From Alitta virens (Eukaryota; Annelida; Polychaeta; Phyllodocida; Nereididae), in contig OW028577.1 of the NCBI GenBank assembly GCA_932294295.1, forward strand, positions 3,004,001 through 3,068,000: 64,000 bases of DNA. The letters are read 5' to 3'. The notes under the pieces were generated by a model. It was given only the letters and a program-made list of their open reading frames with translations. It did no database searches and was not told the origin of the DNA. Below, piece after piece: positions 46,555 through 58,040 of this stretch. The position numbers and the translations under genes were made by a program. Within the stretch, counting starts at the first letter, position 1; each line of letters begins with the position of its first letter.

Positions 46555-47240
46555 CACTCAGGTGGCAATTCTGGTTCTGCCTGGGCAATTAGTTCACCCT
46601 GCCTCAAATGAAGTTCTAACATTCCTATCTCCTCTTCTTCAACAAGTGTCTGGATGAATCAGATGTTTGAACTTGACCAGGAATATTACTCACACAGGAA
46701 AGAATCTCTCAGCACTACAGTGATCTGTGGATGTATTTGAAACTGTACAAGTATGCCATTCAGCCATAGATAGGATTATACGTATTCTGAAAAAGTATTC
46801 TTCATTGAATTTTGTTATTCCACAAATAAGAAAGTGCTTTTGAATTTCGCAGAACTCGTGGTGTCTTGTACTGAACGTTTGGTCTTTCACCCCATATGAC
46901 ACTTCGCAAACCATCAAATGTCCCCTTCACAACCTGAAACATAAAAGTGTATTATGAATTTGTGTCATTTATGACCTTCCCAGCAATCAAATATGAAAGC
47001 TTAAACCATATCACTTCACGAAGAGTCAATCCATGGTGAAATAAATTTGTAATGAAAACATCCTTCTGATACTTTCATATTTATCGCTGTGTGACCTCTG
47101 TCCTGCACAAAAAAGTGATGCAGGCACAACTTCTGAAAATTCTAAAGCAACTGATAAAGTAGAACTATTATATTTACCTGTACAATGCGAATTTGACCCA
47201 CACTGTCTTGCTCCCTGTAGTCAGCATATGTTTCATGCAT
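46555..47240 (-). CDS. Possible small unidentified gene or remnant
   Basis: Three minus-strand pieces look coding. 47240-47179 encodes NDNLREMHETYADYREQD then SVGQIRIVQ and ends at a donor (CAG|GTAAAT). 46935-46805 follows an acceptor (TGTTTCAG) and encodes VVKGTFDGLRSVIWGERPN in matching phase. 46643-46557 encodes VEEEEIGMLELHLRQGELIA with a stop. The middle piece meets an in-frame TGA without an obvious donor, so the three do not join cleanly. I recognise no family. It may be a decayed exon set or LINE-linked sequence, since a LINE remnant abuts it. Confidence 0.28.
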
Positions 47241-47249
47241 TTCACGTAA

Positions 47250-47740
47250 ATTGTCATTCCCAAGTAGTTAAGGGAGTCCACAAAGTCTATAATTGTACCA
47301 TCTATCATAATATTTGGATAATTCACATTTTTGCATGAAGAATTTAGTGATAATTTATTTAGTTTAAGCCACAGAGAGATATTTTCAAGTTCATGTTATA
47401 TGAAATGGGGCCTGCAACACAAGGCTGGGAAGAAGACCCTGGGATTACAACATGCATCTGTCAAGGTTGAAGGTTTGGCTCAAGCCAATCAAGCGCAGCA
47501 TTGTTAAACCCAAAGCATTTGTTCAGCACAAGCAGTAAAATGTCATGGTCAACAGTGTCAAACACTGCATGGAGATCAATAGCAATGAGGCTGGTAACTT
47601 CCTGTCTTTCCACGCTCCATAAGAGGTTGTTTTCATAAAATAACTTAAGTTTTGCTTTTCCCAAATTGTAATTGGTTCTATTTCTCATATACGGCAGTGT
47701 ATATTGACCAGAAATATGGTGCAAAGATAGTTGGATACTA
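47250..47740 (-). mobile_element. LINE reverse transcriptase fragments
   Basis: 47724-47461 encodes a palm-region remnant (IAIDLHAVFDTVDHDILL) and 47340-47255 encodes IMIDGTIIDFVDSLNYLG, a thumb-region phrase. The catalytic YxDD segment between them is lost. Confidence 0.65.
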
Positions 47741-48172
47741 GGCCTAGCATGAATTTATCCATCTACTCCAGAAATTTATCCCATCGGTCATATATACAAT
47801 GGACTATTTATTTATTAGAAAATATGAATTTAAAGGTTTTTGCAAATGTCACTGCTATGATTCTTTTGTTTATTCTATGTACTTGGGGCTGGAATTTCTC
47901 CATCATCTCAAGATTTTAAGATATGCATGTGTGTCAAATGATATGACTCTACAACCAAATTGTATCATTTAAAGATTCAGATCTGCACAAGCGAGAAAAA
48001 AATAACTTTGCAGTCATTTTATACCAAAGACCTATACAACAATCAAAATATGTCAAATGGACTGTGCTATGCTCATGAATTTTATTCCATTGTAAAATGC
48101 CTAGAATTAAAAAAAAAATCGTACCCTACAAATTCAGAGCACAATGACTAACATTCTATTTTTTATATGCAG

Positions 48173-48251
48173 AACTGCCTGTCACGCAATACTATGCCCT
48201 TTGTGGTACTTTTTTGCACTGCAATTCTCATGGGCTACTTCTACAAACCAG
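48173..48251 (+). CDS. Sulfotransferase exon 1: signal anchor
   Basis: Acceptor TTTATATGCAG, donor GGTTTGAA. ATG at 48194 opens MPFVVLFCTAILMGYFYKP, a hydrophobic type II anchor with no cleavage motif. Ends after the first base of an Asp codon completed in the next exon. Confidence 0.75.
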
Positions 48252-51200
48252 GTTTGAAACTAATTTTTCAATTACTCAATTAATGTGCTAATCAGTTTGA
48301 AAATGGCCCACCATCATCCGTGTATGATATTTTTTGTCAACCGAATGCCAAAGCCTTGTTAATTTTTTTAGGATTAAAAATAAATGTCCACTTGTTCTTT
48401 AGCAGCACAAGTCAAACCCCAAATTTATAGCTGAAAAAAAAAAAAAATTCTAGGCTATATTCGCCTTTGTAATTTTGACTGCTTGTCTGTGAGCATAATA
48501 AATGTAATGATGACAAAATGGCATAAAGTTATCATTGCAGAGATAGGAGACTAACATTTCTGTCCTTTTCGTTCTGCTCCAAGTTTTTTTTAAATAATAT
48601 GACCAAAAACGAGCAGAATTAACTGCCATAATATCCGACTTTAAACAAAGTTTTACTAACTACTTATTTATCTAGGCCAACGTCGGGCCGATCAAGCTTG
48701 CTATCTGGGTGACTGATGTGTTGCTTTACCAGAATATACTGCCAATTGCCAGTTTTTTCTAATAAGAAAAGGGCAGTACTGTCGTGATATCAAGTCACAA
48801 ACGAATAATTATATCTATCATCAGTATCTTATAACATCAATAAATTAGCATCTGTAACTGGGAATCACAATCTTAAGCCCCATTCACACTAACACAAACA
48901 AGAGTGCCAAGTGACCACGGACGTCAAAGACAGACTATACGTGCTCACTCGTGGTCAATCGGGAGGCTCTCAATCACATATAAATTCCTTCAATGAGCTT
49001 CTGCAGGATGTCTGTCGGCCGCCTGCAGAAGTCTGTTGCAGCTTAGTGGGAGAATGACGGGCGGGGCACGGAGTGATGGCCAATGTTCCAAGACCGTTCC
49101 CCGGGCATCTGCGAGCAGCCCCTGAGCGTCTCCTGAGCTGTACAAGATTGACCACGAGTGGATGGCCAGTATAAACGAGTGGACAGCCTCCCCTGTGTGC
49201 CCACTCATCAAACGTCTGCCAAATTTTTTAATATATATGCTTAAAAATTTTTGCCTTCTCAACGGATTTTTTGAGTGATCAGGAGGAACTAGGAGTGGTG
49301 TACGGATTAGCGGCTCATCCAAACATCACTTAGTGAGTGAATAACGTATGGACAAGGATAAGCAGGAGTGAATATTTTTCGTCATCCCGATCACACCATC
49401 ATCATTCGTGACAGTGAACAGGACTTTAACCACAATTTAGATTTCGAAAAATTTCTTTGTTAATTTAATGCTAAAATATTCTATCATTCGATAAGAATAT
49501 ATATAATGTATAATGAAAAAAAAAAACTATAATCGGGCTTTTAATTTCATTTCAGCAGAACTAACATTATGTTTAAGCCATGTTTATTTCAGATGTGTTT
49601 ACACCTTACAAATTACGACTTCAAAATATTTTATATCACCAACAAAGACAAGAATTGGATAACTCTGCAGTAGGTCCTGATAAGGTTTGTTTCTTTGATC
49701 AGTAGTCATTTATATTTTTAAGTAATCATTACAGGAAAGATTATACTGTGAATATAGCAATTCTTTTTGTTTAAAGTTACCTTGCATTTCCTACAACAAG
49801 GCTGAATAATTTCAGGTAAAGTCACAATCCGAATCAGACCAGGTCTCGTTGAATTGTGGTTATTTTTCCTTTAGGTCAAAATGCCTGATATTACAACAGT
49901 AGAAGAGGATAATAAATCGCACGCGAAGAAGCTGATCATATTCTATGCATACATGAGAGGTGGATCGTCGTTCCTTGGCAATATGGTTAAAAAGAACAAA
50001 GATGTATTCTATTGGTATGAACCTGAGTGGGATATATACAACCGAATGCTAGCTGCTCCAATTCACACTTATCCATTGCATGTTCTGCTCAATAGTTCAC
50101 ATCAGTACAGGTATCAGGCGATTCTAGTTATTCCTTATTAGACAAGTGTACAAAGCATTTGTTATTGGTTGCCTTCTTCAAATCTGTATCTATTTGCCCT
50201 ATTATGGTTAAATGAAGGCTGATTGCCAGATTCTTTGTCACCTTATGCAATCAGGCACCTTAGAGTACTTAAATGTAATAATGTGATAAATCTTGAAGTT
50301 TGTATCATGTCTTGACACAATTAAGCAAAGGCTGGGAATTATACGGACTGAAGCATGCTATTCTTCACACTATGCTTTTTGACATTACAAGGGGCACCCA
50401 TGCTAGCATCCTAATTGAGACAAAATGGCTGTCCCTTGACCCTCTATGTTTCTTTTTGTTATGAAATCCAAAACACCATCATTGTAATTAATGTTTGGGT
50501 CAAATAAATCCATTTCATTGTTATTTCATTTTCATTGTAATTATCAAGTTGAAGGAACCATATTTTAATTGTTTCAGCTGCAGACTAGCTCTAGCTTTTT
50601 GCCGTGTTATACTATATTGGAATGAGCAGAGTTGGGGTGGCAAGAAAATTTACAGTGTATATTTTTGAAGGAATACCGTTGAATTTAGCAGGCACTCTAA
50701 GTGATCTACTTGCAGCGCCCATCCGAGTAATATTCAACTCGGCAAGATGGAAATCAACCCATAACCCAAGGATGAGATGGCCATCCACCATCCTACCAAT
50801 ATGCCACTCTGCTAATTTCAGAAAGATCATCATATAAATTAATGCCAGCAGCCATCTTGTTTCTGTTCTATTTAAAATGCTATCTCCTCCCTGGACAATC
50901 CTTTTATATCTTTCCCGCAGCCAGGACCTTCTACACGTATTTCCTAAGGGAGCTAAGGTCGGTTTCCTTCCTAAACCTAAATTTGTTGTTTTATTTTCCG
51001 CTATAAATTAAATTCAAAACCAGAAAGAGGCTGACCCCCTTAACGACCATGCTTGCAAGTAGAATTAAGGCTCTTGTATGAAACTCAGAATGAGGCTGAA
51101 TGGCAGGTCACATGACCTCACAGAGCAAGTGATCTTTTTGAACTCTTGGCTGAATAGGGGCAGTGGCCACATTTGGTTTTTATATCACAAACTTTTAAAT

Positions 51201-53508
51201 CAAATACATTTTAATGAAGGCCATAATGGATACAAAATTGTTTTAATTTTGTCTCCTGGCTGAGGGAGTTTGATAAAAGTTCAAATGCATGTATAGCAGG
51301 ATCTCTCAAATCAAAATGTACTGGACAAAGGTGGCAGGGATTACGGGGTTGGATCCATGCATCAACTACTAGTCAATTTTCCATCCTACTTTTAAAATTT
51401 ACAGTTTTTCAAGAGAGCTATGGGCCTTTCACTGCTGCTTATTGCTCTGCCTAATAAGTTACCAAAATTAAGTAAATATAAATTAGGTCCAATTGTAGTG
51501 GTAGTATGCAAAATCATTCATTGTGCAACAGTGTATTAAAGATTGCCCATACATTTTTCAATAGCTTGGTCCTCTCTGGTTCCCTGATCGAATAACACTC
51601 AGGTTGGGTCTGGCGAGTTCTGTGGTTTGATTGGCTGATATCTAGGATCCAAACATTGTGACGTCACTTTCCGTTTGGCAGACCCGACCTGTCTCCTTAC
51701 ATGAGACGAGAACGAGTCAGAGCTTGGTCAGTCCCCAATAACTGAAAAATTCAAAAACCAGAAGGAGGCTTAATGGATGTAGCAACTGCCTGTGGGTCAC
51801 ATGACCTCCCTAACAACCATGATTGCAAGCCAAAGCTCCTTAGCAACCATTCACACCATTGTGGCCAGGGCCTTTAAATGAAACTCAGAACGAGACTGAA
51901 TGGCAGGTCATATGACCTCACTAACCTATGTGACGTCACCATTTTTCCGCCAATTCCAGTTCCAGAAAGAGGCTGAATTGCTGTTTTATGGACTGGGAAA
52001 GGCCAAAAATTTGGAATTCGGGAGTTCGGCAACAACAGACTAAAAAGTGACAAAAATTGGACATTGGTCAGCAAATCCTTGTTCAGTTCCTACTTGCCTG
52101 AATTGCACAGAATTTGAGAATCCCTGCATCCCCCCCCCCCCAAAAGATTGTCGTTGGACCCAAAGGAAATTTTTTGTTTGTAAATTTAATTTAGAAAAGG
52201 ACATGCGGCAGAACCTCAAAGTTTGGGTGGCAGAAAACGTACAAATTAGTGACATAAAGTGACAAGAAAAAAGGATACAAAATAAAAACTTTGTGTAGAA
52301 TTCAATTGTGCTAAACTTATTGCGTAAATCCATTTTATATAGATACTAATGGCTCATTTCCTTTACTTTGAGCAAGATGAGCTATACTGTATATGTTTAT
52401 CTGTTCAAACATGTGATGCATTCATTGTACATTGTTATGGGTTTTGCTAGTTGTTATTAATATGGCATCTGATTATATTGATGAATCGAATAATATTAAA
52501 TAATATCAATTTGCAATACTCGATACTTTATGAAAATTGTTTTTTTACAAAAATATTGCTTAAATGTTGATTTCTCAAGTGATTTCTTTCAGAAAACCCA
52601 CACAATTTGAACGAACATATCTAAGGGACCAGCTCAAGAACATGCTGACATGTCAAGTAAATAACCTGACAGCAGAACAGTTGACATCGTGGACTTTCCA
52701 AGATTCTGGTGATTCATTGGAGGAATACTATAGCTGCTTTGAGAATCAGGGTCTGAAAAATGCTGCCATATCGAAGTGTCAGCAGAAATTACAGAAAAAA
52801 TGTAGTTTTTTTGTAGATGATGCCCTTAAACTTGGTTGTCATAAATTTATGATGGCTGCACATGGTGAAAGTAAACCAGAAGATCTACCTGAAGGATTTC
52901 CAATATCTGTCAATCAATATAAACAATGCATTGAGTCCATTAAAGACAAAATTTCAGGGTGCTTGCCGCTCTTTCATCAATCATGTATGAAACGTAAGTA
53001 CAAGGCGATAAAGTTGCTACGGGCTGACTTGGATTCTGTCGAAGAGTTCATGAAAGACTGGCCTGATGTAAAAGTGGTTTATCAAACAAGAGATCCGAGA
53101 GGAATACTCACATCTCGCAAGCATGGACAGAGACAGTTTCTTCCAAGTATGTCAGATGAAGCACCATTGTTGTGTCAGAAGATGAAACGAGACTTGGCAT
53201 CATTTCAAAAACTGGAAAAAAGGTATCCTGGAAAATTTTTCAGAACAAGTTATGAGGATTTAGCGTCGGATCCTGTGAACCGGACTGACCAAATATACAA
53301 ATTTCTTGACATACCATTACCAGGGGAAGTAAAAAACTGGATGTTTAAGATATCACATGCTAATAAAGATGCAGGTCATTTCATTAACCTTCGTACTGAT
53401 TCTAAAGCTACATCTATGGCTTGGAAAAATAAACTTAACCCAACTGAAAAAGAATCTATTGAGAGAGCTTGTAAGGATGTGTATGATGCATTAGGATATG
53501 AGTTATAA
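48173..53508 (+). CDS. Carbohydrate (keratan/chondroitin-type) 6-O-sulfotransferase-like
   Basis: Four coding exons (48173-48251, 49593-49684, 49875-50110, 52593-53508) join in phase and give about 433 residues from ATG 48194. This is a type II Golgi enzyme: residues 1-17 are a signal anchor, followed by a short stem. The 5'-phosphosulfate loop is RGGSSF (78-83) and the 3'-phosphate motif is TRDPRGILTSRK (294-305), the two PAPS-binding signatures of CHST1/2/3/5-type enzymes. They transfer sulfate from PAPS to C6 of Gal, GalNAc or GlcNAc. CHST1 is about 411 residues, so the length fits. The canonical loop is R-S/T-G-S-S; here it is R-G-G-S-S. The exact acceptor sugar cannot be told. The first exon is open upstream, so an extra 5' exon with an earlier start is possible. 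Confidence 0.88.
48252..49592. other. Intron 1, MITE-bearing
   Basis: Holds a small-MITE fragment at 48676-48712 and a 0.56 kb MITE at 48873-49431. Confidence 0.6.
48873..49431. mobile_element. MITE with 11 bp repeats (copy 3), most complete
   Basis: The left end TTAAGCCCCATTCACACTAA is inverted in the right end (GTGACAGTGAACAGGACTTTAA). Internal words AAGTGACCACGGACGTC, ATCACATATAAATTCC, GTGAATAACGTATGGACAAG and TCAACGGATTTTTTGAGTG match the 15.2 kb copy (TCAACGTATATACGTGAGTG). TTAA at both ends suggests TTAA target use. No transposase frame. Confidence 0.75.
49593..49684 (+). CDS. Sulfotransferase exon 2: stem
   Basis: Acceptor TGTTTATTTCAG, donor GGTTTGTT; 92 nt, enters completing an Asp codon and leaves at a codon boundary. 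Encodes the polar stem VFTPYKLRLQNILYHQQRQ and ELDNSAVGPDK. Confidence 0.75.
49875..50110 (+). CDS. Sulfotransferase exon 3: 5'-PSB loop
   Basis: Acceptor TTTCCTTTAG, donor GGTATCAG; 236 nt. Encodes KLIIFYAYMRGGSSFLGNMV, the first strand and phosphosulfate-binding loop, then VFYWYEPEWDIY, the conserved Y/F-EP segment of this family. Confidence 0.85.
50111..52592. repeat. Intron 3 with diverged internal repeats
   Basis: 51017-51130 and 51745-51980 share AAACCAGAA-GAGGCT, GAATGGCAGGTCA and CATGACCTCAC words as diverged direct copies; 51070-51110 and 51880-51910 are closest (AAACTCAGAATGAGGCTGAA). 51615-51690 has a small inverted pair (GGTTGGGTCTGG and CAGACCCGACC). Frames at 50604-50840 look like repeat by-products. 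A run of 11 C lies at 52131-52141. Confidence 0.55.
52593..53508 (+). CDS. Sulfotransferase exon 4: catalytic C-terminal part
   Basis: Acceptor GATTTCTTTCAG; the first base completes an Arg codon. Encodes about 304 residues including KYKAIKLLR, then WPDVKVVYQTRDPRGILTSR (3'-phosphate binding) and the late segment FRTSYEDLASDP, which is conserved in the family as R-Y-E-D-L. A sequon N-L-T lies at residues 153-155. Stop TAA at 53506; AATAAA near 53786. Confidence 0.88.
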
Positions 53509-54069
53509 TGTCAAAGGTGTTGTTGAATCCAAAGATGCTTATGGCAAACACACTAATATCCCAATTTACTTTCATAAAATCAAATATCACCCACTAATGT
53601 TACCGTAAGGTTATTTGACTGGCCTCTTGTGCAAAGCCATATAAAGTGACGGTGTAATGTTTTGATGCTAATTTGTTTGTAAATTGAATATTAATTTTAT
53701 TTGCTCAAATTGTATAAGCAACTGTAATTGTCCCTTAGATGTACCTGTAAATCAATATTTGTCTCCCATTGGATGCTGGACAGGAATAAAACAAATCTGA
53801 TTGATGGATATAATTTCTTTTAATTGTTAGAGTACCATAAACAGTATTAAGAAAATGAAAAATACTCCACTTAAGAAAACGAAACAGTATTATTAGAATA
53901 CTTGAAACCATTCCAAGCAGAAAGCATTGATACATTCCTTGACTATAAATTTATACTTCGCTCTTGTATTTAATTTGGTTCTTGAGTTTTTACATCAAAC
54001 CTGTGAATATGTCAACAATACAGTATTGTATTACTTATGTTATATTATGTACGATGATACCTGATATTA
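53509..54069. other. Intergenic gap between convergent genes
   Basis: 560 bp of AT-rich DNA holding AATAAA for the plus-strand gene (about 53786) and TTTATT (about 53695) that could serve the minus-strand gene. The two 3' untranslated regions may overlap. Confidence 0.5.
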
Positions 54070-54459
54070 CTAAAATGTGCCAATCTTTAAACGATCCAGC
54101 AAACAGGAACATATATTCCATGAATCAATCGGTTTCATTGAAATTTCTCCAAAATCTGCCCAGTAATGTTTCATCCCAAAATCTTGGCCTGCATTCAACA
54201 ATACATTTATAATTTTGCATGCCCAAAGTCGTCCCTCTTCAGCATTAGTCTCTAAGTCTGTGTCATTCATCCATCTTGGAGATGGCTTGAAGATCAGCTT
54301 ATTGCCTTCATCACCACATGTAGATTCCACGGCACTTGTATATACCATGGCAGGATATCCCCGGTTTGACAAGATATGAAACACTGCAGTCTTCACCATG
54401 TATGAAGTGATAGGCTTCCTCCGAGGTGAAAGATGCATGTCCTTGTGCCAGTAGTATGC
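54070..54459 (-). CDS. cGAS-like gene, last exon (Mab-21 C-terminal lobe)
   Basis: Acceptor CTTCATCAG at 54460-54468; stop TAG at 54072-54070. Encodes AYYWHKDMHLSPRRKPITSY and MVKTAVFHILSNRGYPAM, the conserved helix of Mab-21 proteins, then WACKIINVLLNAGQDFGMKH and a short tail. Confidence 0.8.
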   Translation of the reverse strand, partial: AYYWHKDMHLSPRRKPITSYMVKTAVFHILSNRGYPAMVYTSAVESTCGDEGNKLIFKPSPRWMNDTDLETNAEEGRLWACKIINVLLNAGQDFGMKHYWADFGEISMKPIDSWNICSCLLDRLKIGTF

Positions 54460-57400
54460 CTGATGAAGAGAAAGAAATGTTAGTTGCCTGGTGTGCTTCA
54501 ACAGAATAGTTAGAAGAGTGACTTTATCTCCCCAGCAGAGTCCCTCCTTCCTTTTTAGTGACAGCCTTAAGGCTGTGGGTTTGCGAGGTACTGGACTTAG
54601 CAACAGCTATTGGTGATGAAGCAAGCAGTTTATATCAGTTTATATTAACGATAAGAATCAAAAAGGATGCACTTGAAGTTAATATATGACATATGATAGA
54701 GAACTGTTTTGTTCAGCAGTCAGTATTATGACTGATGAAGAATAAATAGGTTAAGTTCCCTGGTACACTTTATGCTTGAGAATGATAGCTGGCAGACTGA
54801 TGCTGCGTAACTTGGAAATCATTGAACTTCTCAAGGGAATAAGACGGCATAAATGACTGATTGCATTGCTTTGGGCATTCTGTGTATGCCATATTTTATA
54901 GTATTTTTTAAAACCTTGTGATCCTACCTCAAGCAAAGCCTTAACAATGAGAATGCCCAGTCTGGCTCCAGTTGGAAGGCTATCGATGATGTCTGCCTCA
55001 TAGGCAAAATAAGTGGGACAAAAACCATCTTCCTGAAAAGGAAACATCTAATTAGGACGTTTTATGACAATATTGGCAAACAAGTTATACAAAGATTTAA
55101 ATTGGCACACAGATAATGACAAAAATCATAACTCATACATCTTATCAGTGACTTACGACTTTCCTGAGGTTCAGGAAATGCATGCATTTGTGTATCTTAG
55201 GGTTTTCCAGAATCCAGCCTTGTTTCATAAATGATTTGTTGTCATGTGTGTCATCATCTTCATACATGGGAGCCACATCCACCGATATCTTCAGGCCGTG
55301 CATTGGACCAGGCCCTTCCCATACGAATTCCCAGGGATTTGCCGTGCATATTGGCCTCAGTTTCATGCCTTGCATTGGCATTTTTGTCAAGCCCATAACC
55401 AAATTCCTGTGCACCGATCGATGGTCAAATATCTTTCTCATAAATTTGATTTGTACATCTGCTTCATCAAGGCGGCCAGCCTTTAGTTTCTCTCTGAGAC
55501 TCCCAGCTAGAGAAATATCCTTAACTTGGCTGGCATATTCAGTATTCTGTATCAAGTGTTGAAAGAACAGTTTCAATTCCTTGCCAAGGTTTTCCGCATC
55601 CATTTCAGAGAATGTCAGCATTTGCTTCATCATCTGAAAAACTCTTGAATTTGTGCTCATGATATCACAACAACGTTGGTAGTATGAAACATCTGGTTGT
55701 TCTTTACTCAGCAAGTCATTCAAAAAGTTAGCAGGAACTCCATAGTCATCAAGAACATCATCTCGTGCACCATGAGATTTCAAGAAACTCACAGCTTGTT
55801 CATTGTGATGCAAATATGCCAAATGCAGTGGTGTGCAGCCATGGAGATCTCTTCCATTGATGTGCTGTTCAACCAGCTCCTCAGGCAAGCATTTCAGTAC
55901 ATGTTCTTGATGTATGAAGATTGATATCATGTGCAATATGTTCCTTTGGAGGGAATTCTCAACATTTGGGAGATCAAAAAAATGCTTAAAACTTTCCTCC
56001 TGGATATGTTCCGTTGCAAGGAACAGCAATATACTGACAGTATTTTTTGTATTCTGGCAATTATCCAGTGTTTTATATGCACTGCGAATAATTTTGCTTC
56101 CCAACTTTTGCATTTCCTCAGGAACAATGTGAAACTCTTTGAGGACATTCAGGTCACAATTGATAATACAGTGAGAATCGCTTGCTGTGAGAGATAGGTT
56201 TCGGAATGTTGTGATGCATAAGTCTAATGTTTTTAAATACTTCAAATACTCTCCGACTTTCACTTGAAGAAATCCTACTGAGGCAATATTTGTAATATCA
56301 GTATGTGTCGGCACTTCTTTGACATTAATGGACTGTTTAATATCATCTAGAAGAGAGAAGTATTGTTCATGGTACAAATTTGCAGTGTCCTTTAATGAGA
56401 CTATCGCCATTGCCAATAAGCTGTAAAATATGTACAAATAAATACTTTCAGGTGGTGCGTCATCATGTCACACATATAGTCTGGCATAGTATACGAGAGA
56501 CCAAAAATCAGGAAATTTTTAAGTTTAACTTTTCTTATGGAGATCATTAGTGGAACAAACCATTGTATTTACCAATTGCACTGACCCTTGCTCAACACAT
56601 TTCCATCATAAGATTTGGTGGGACACATAAAATAAATTGTTATCATTAGCGATAGAGAATTTCTAAAAATTTACAAAATTACCAGTTGATAACCTTTTGT
56701 AAAATATTTTAACATGCTTATTAAAGTGGCTTTCACTTGTTACCTTACATGATGCTCTAACTTTATTCAATCATAAGTTATGTTAAAAAATAATGACAGT
56801 GACATCACAAATGACTCTGACTCTACCAATTGTGGCACCTTTTTAGTGAGTATCCTGGTGTTTAAAAATAAATATAAAACGCATAGTTGTTGTTGAGCAT
56901 AAAAGGGTGTCACTCATCCTGCGTAATTCCCAAAAGTCAACAAAATATACTAGAAGAAAGCCAAAAAAACTATACTTTTTGTCTTTATACAGTATATGTT
57001 GATATCGTTAATATTTATTAATAAACGAAACATTATTTTCTTAACAAAAGTAGCAAAAAATAGCAACTAACTTGATTTTGGGTATTTTAGAACACATATC
57101 CACATAGGGAATAACTCGTAATTCTGATTAATAATAGTATCATATAATGATAGGGTAATTTCTCAGGTGTCTGGGAAATTTGGAATTTAAAAAATTTGAT
57201 GAAAAAGAAGTAACATTTAAACTTATAAACTCTATATAGAAAATCTTCAGGGCTCAATGCGCTCGGTCAAAATGACAAAGTTGTTTGAAAAGGCCGGTCA
57301 AAGTAAGATGTCAACCAGTCCTGGTCATGTACAAAACTAATTTTGTTCAGTGCCTTACATATTTCCATTTGTTTTATTTTGCTAAAATGATATCAAATAT

Positions 57401-58002
57401 AGATTAAAATATGTAATAAAAATTAAAAAAGATATTGACTCGGCGTTATTTAACTTTGCATAATATTTCCGAAAATACATGCAAAGCTATGCTGCAACTG
57501 TCACGTTTTTTGAAGACATGGAGGAGGTTTAGGCACCATTGCACCTTTTTTTCGAAGTAGAGGATCTTTATGATGGGTAATTATCTTCTTTACATGTAGT
57601 TATATGGTTACCGTACCGGGCCAGTCTGATGAATGGTCAGTGCTCAGCCACTCAGCTGCTGCCAGCACCCAGCAAGCCAAAAGTGTTTAATCAACGTCCG
57701 ATCAATGTCTTTCCCCAATGTTGAAATGATGTTGATATTTGCCCAATTGACCAAACAACCTACTAGAAATACTTCTAAGGACACCAGAAGGAATAACAAA
57801 GCATGAAAAGTAAGTTTCATTGATATTTTTTTCCCCTTCATACTTCAACCCATACACGTCCTTTTGAAAAAAGCTGTCGAACGATCAACCTTAAAACGTA
57901 ATAAAAAACTACTTCTGAGGATCCCAAACAAAGAATTGATATGTTTTCAGCTAACTTTTACCAATACAGGCCATGATGAAAGAAAAACAAATCAGATTTT
58001 TG

Positions 58003-58040
<38 letters not shown>

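Noticed and set aside
50604..50840. Frames on both strands of similar length
   Set aside because: Inside sulfotransferase intron 3 with repeat-like content and no splice signals in phase.
55182..55562. Plus-strand frames over the cGAS-like gene
   Set aside because: Antisense shadows of the large exon, which has clear motifs and splice sites on the minus strand.
57644..57841. Signal-peptide-like frame on the minus strand
   Set aside because: The hydrophobic start is followed by small-element-like sequence. It does not join the cGAS-like exons in phase.
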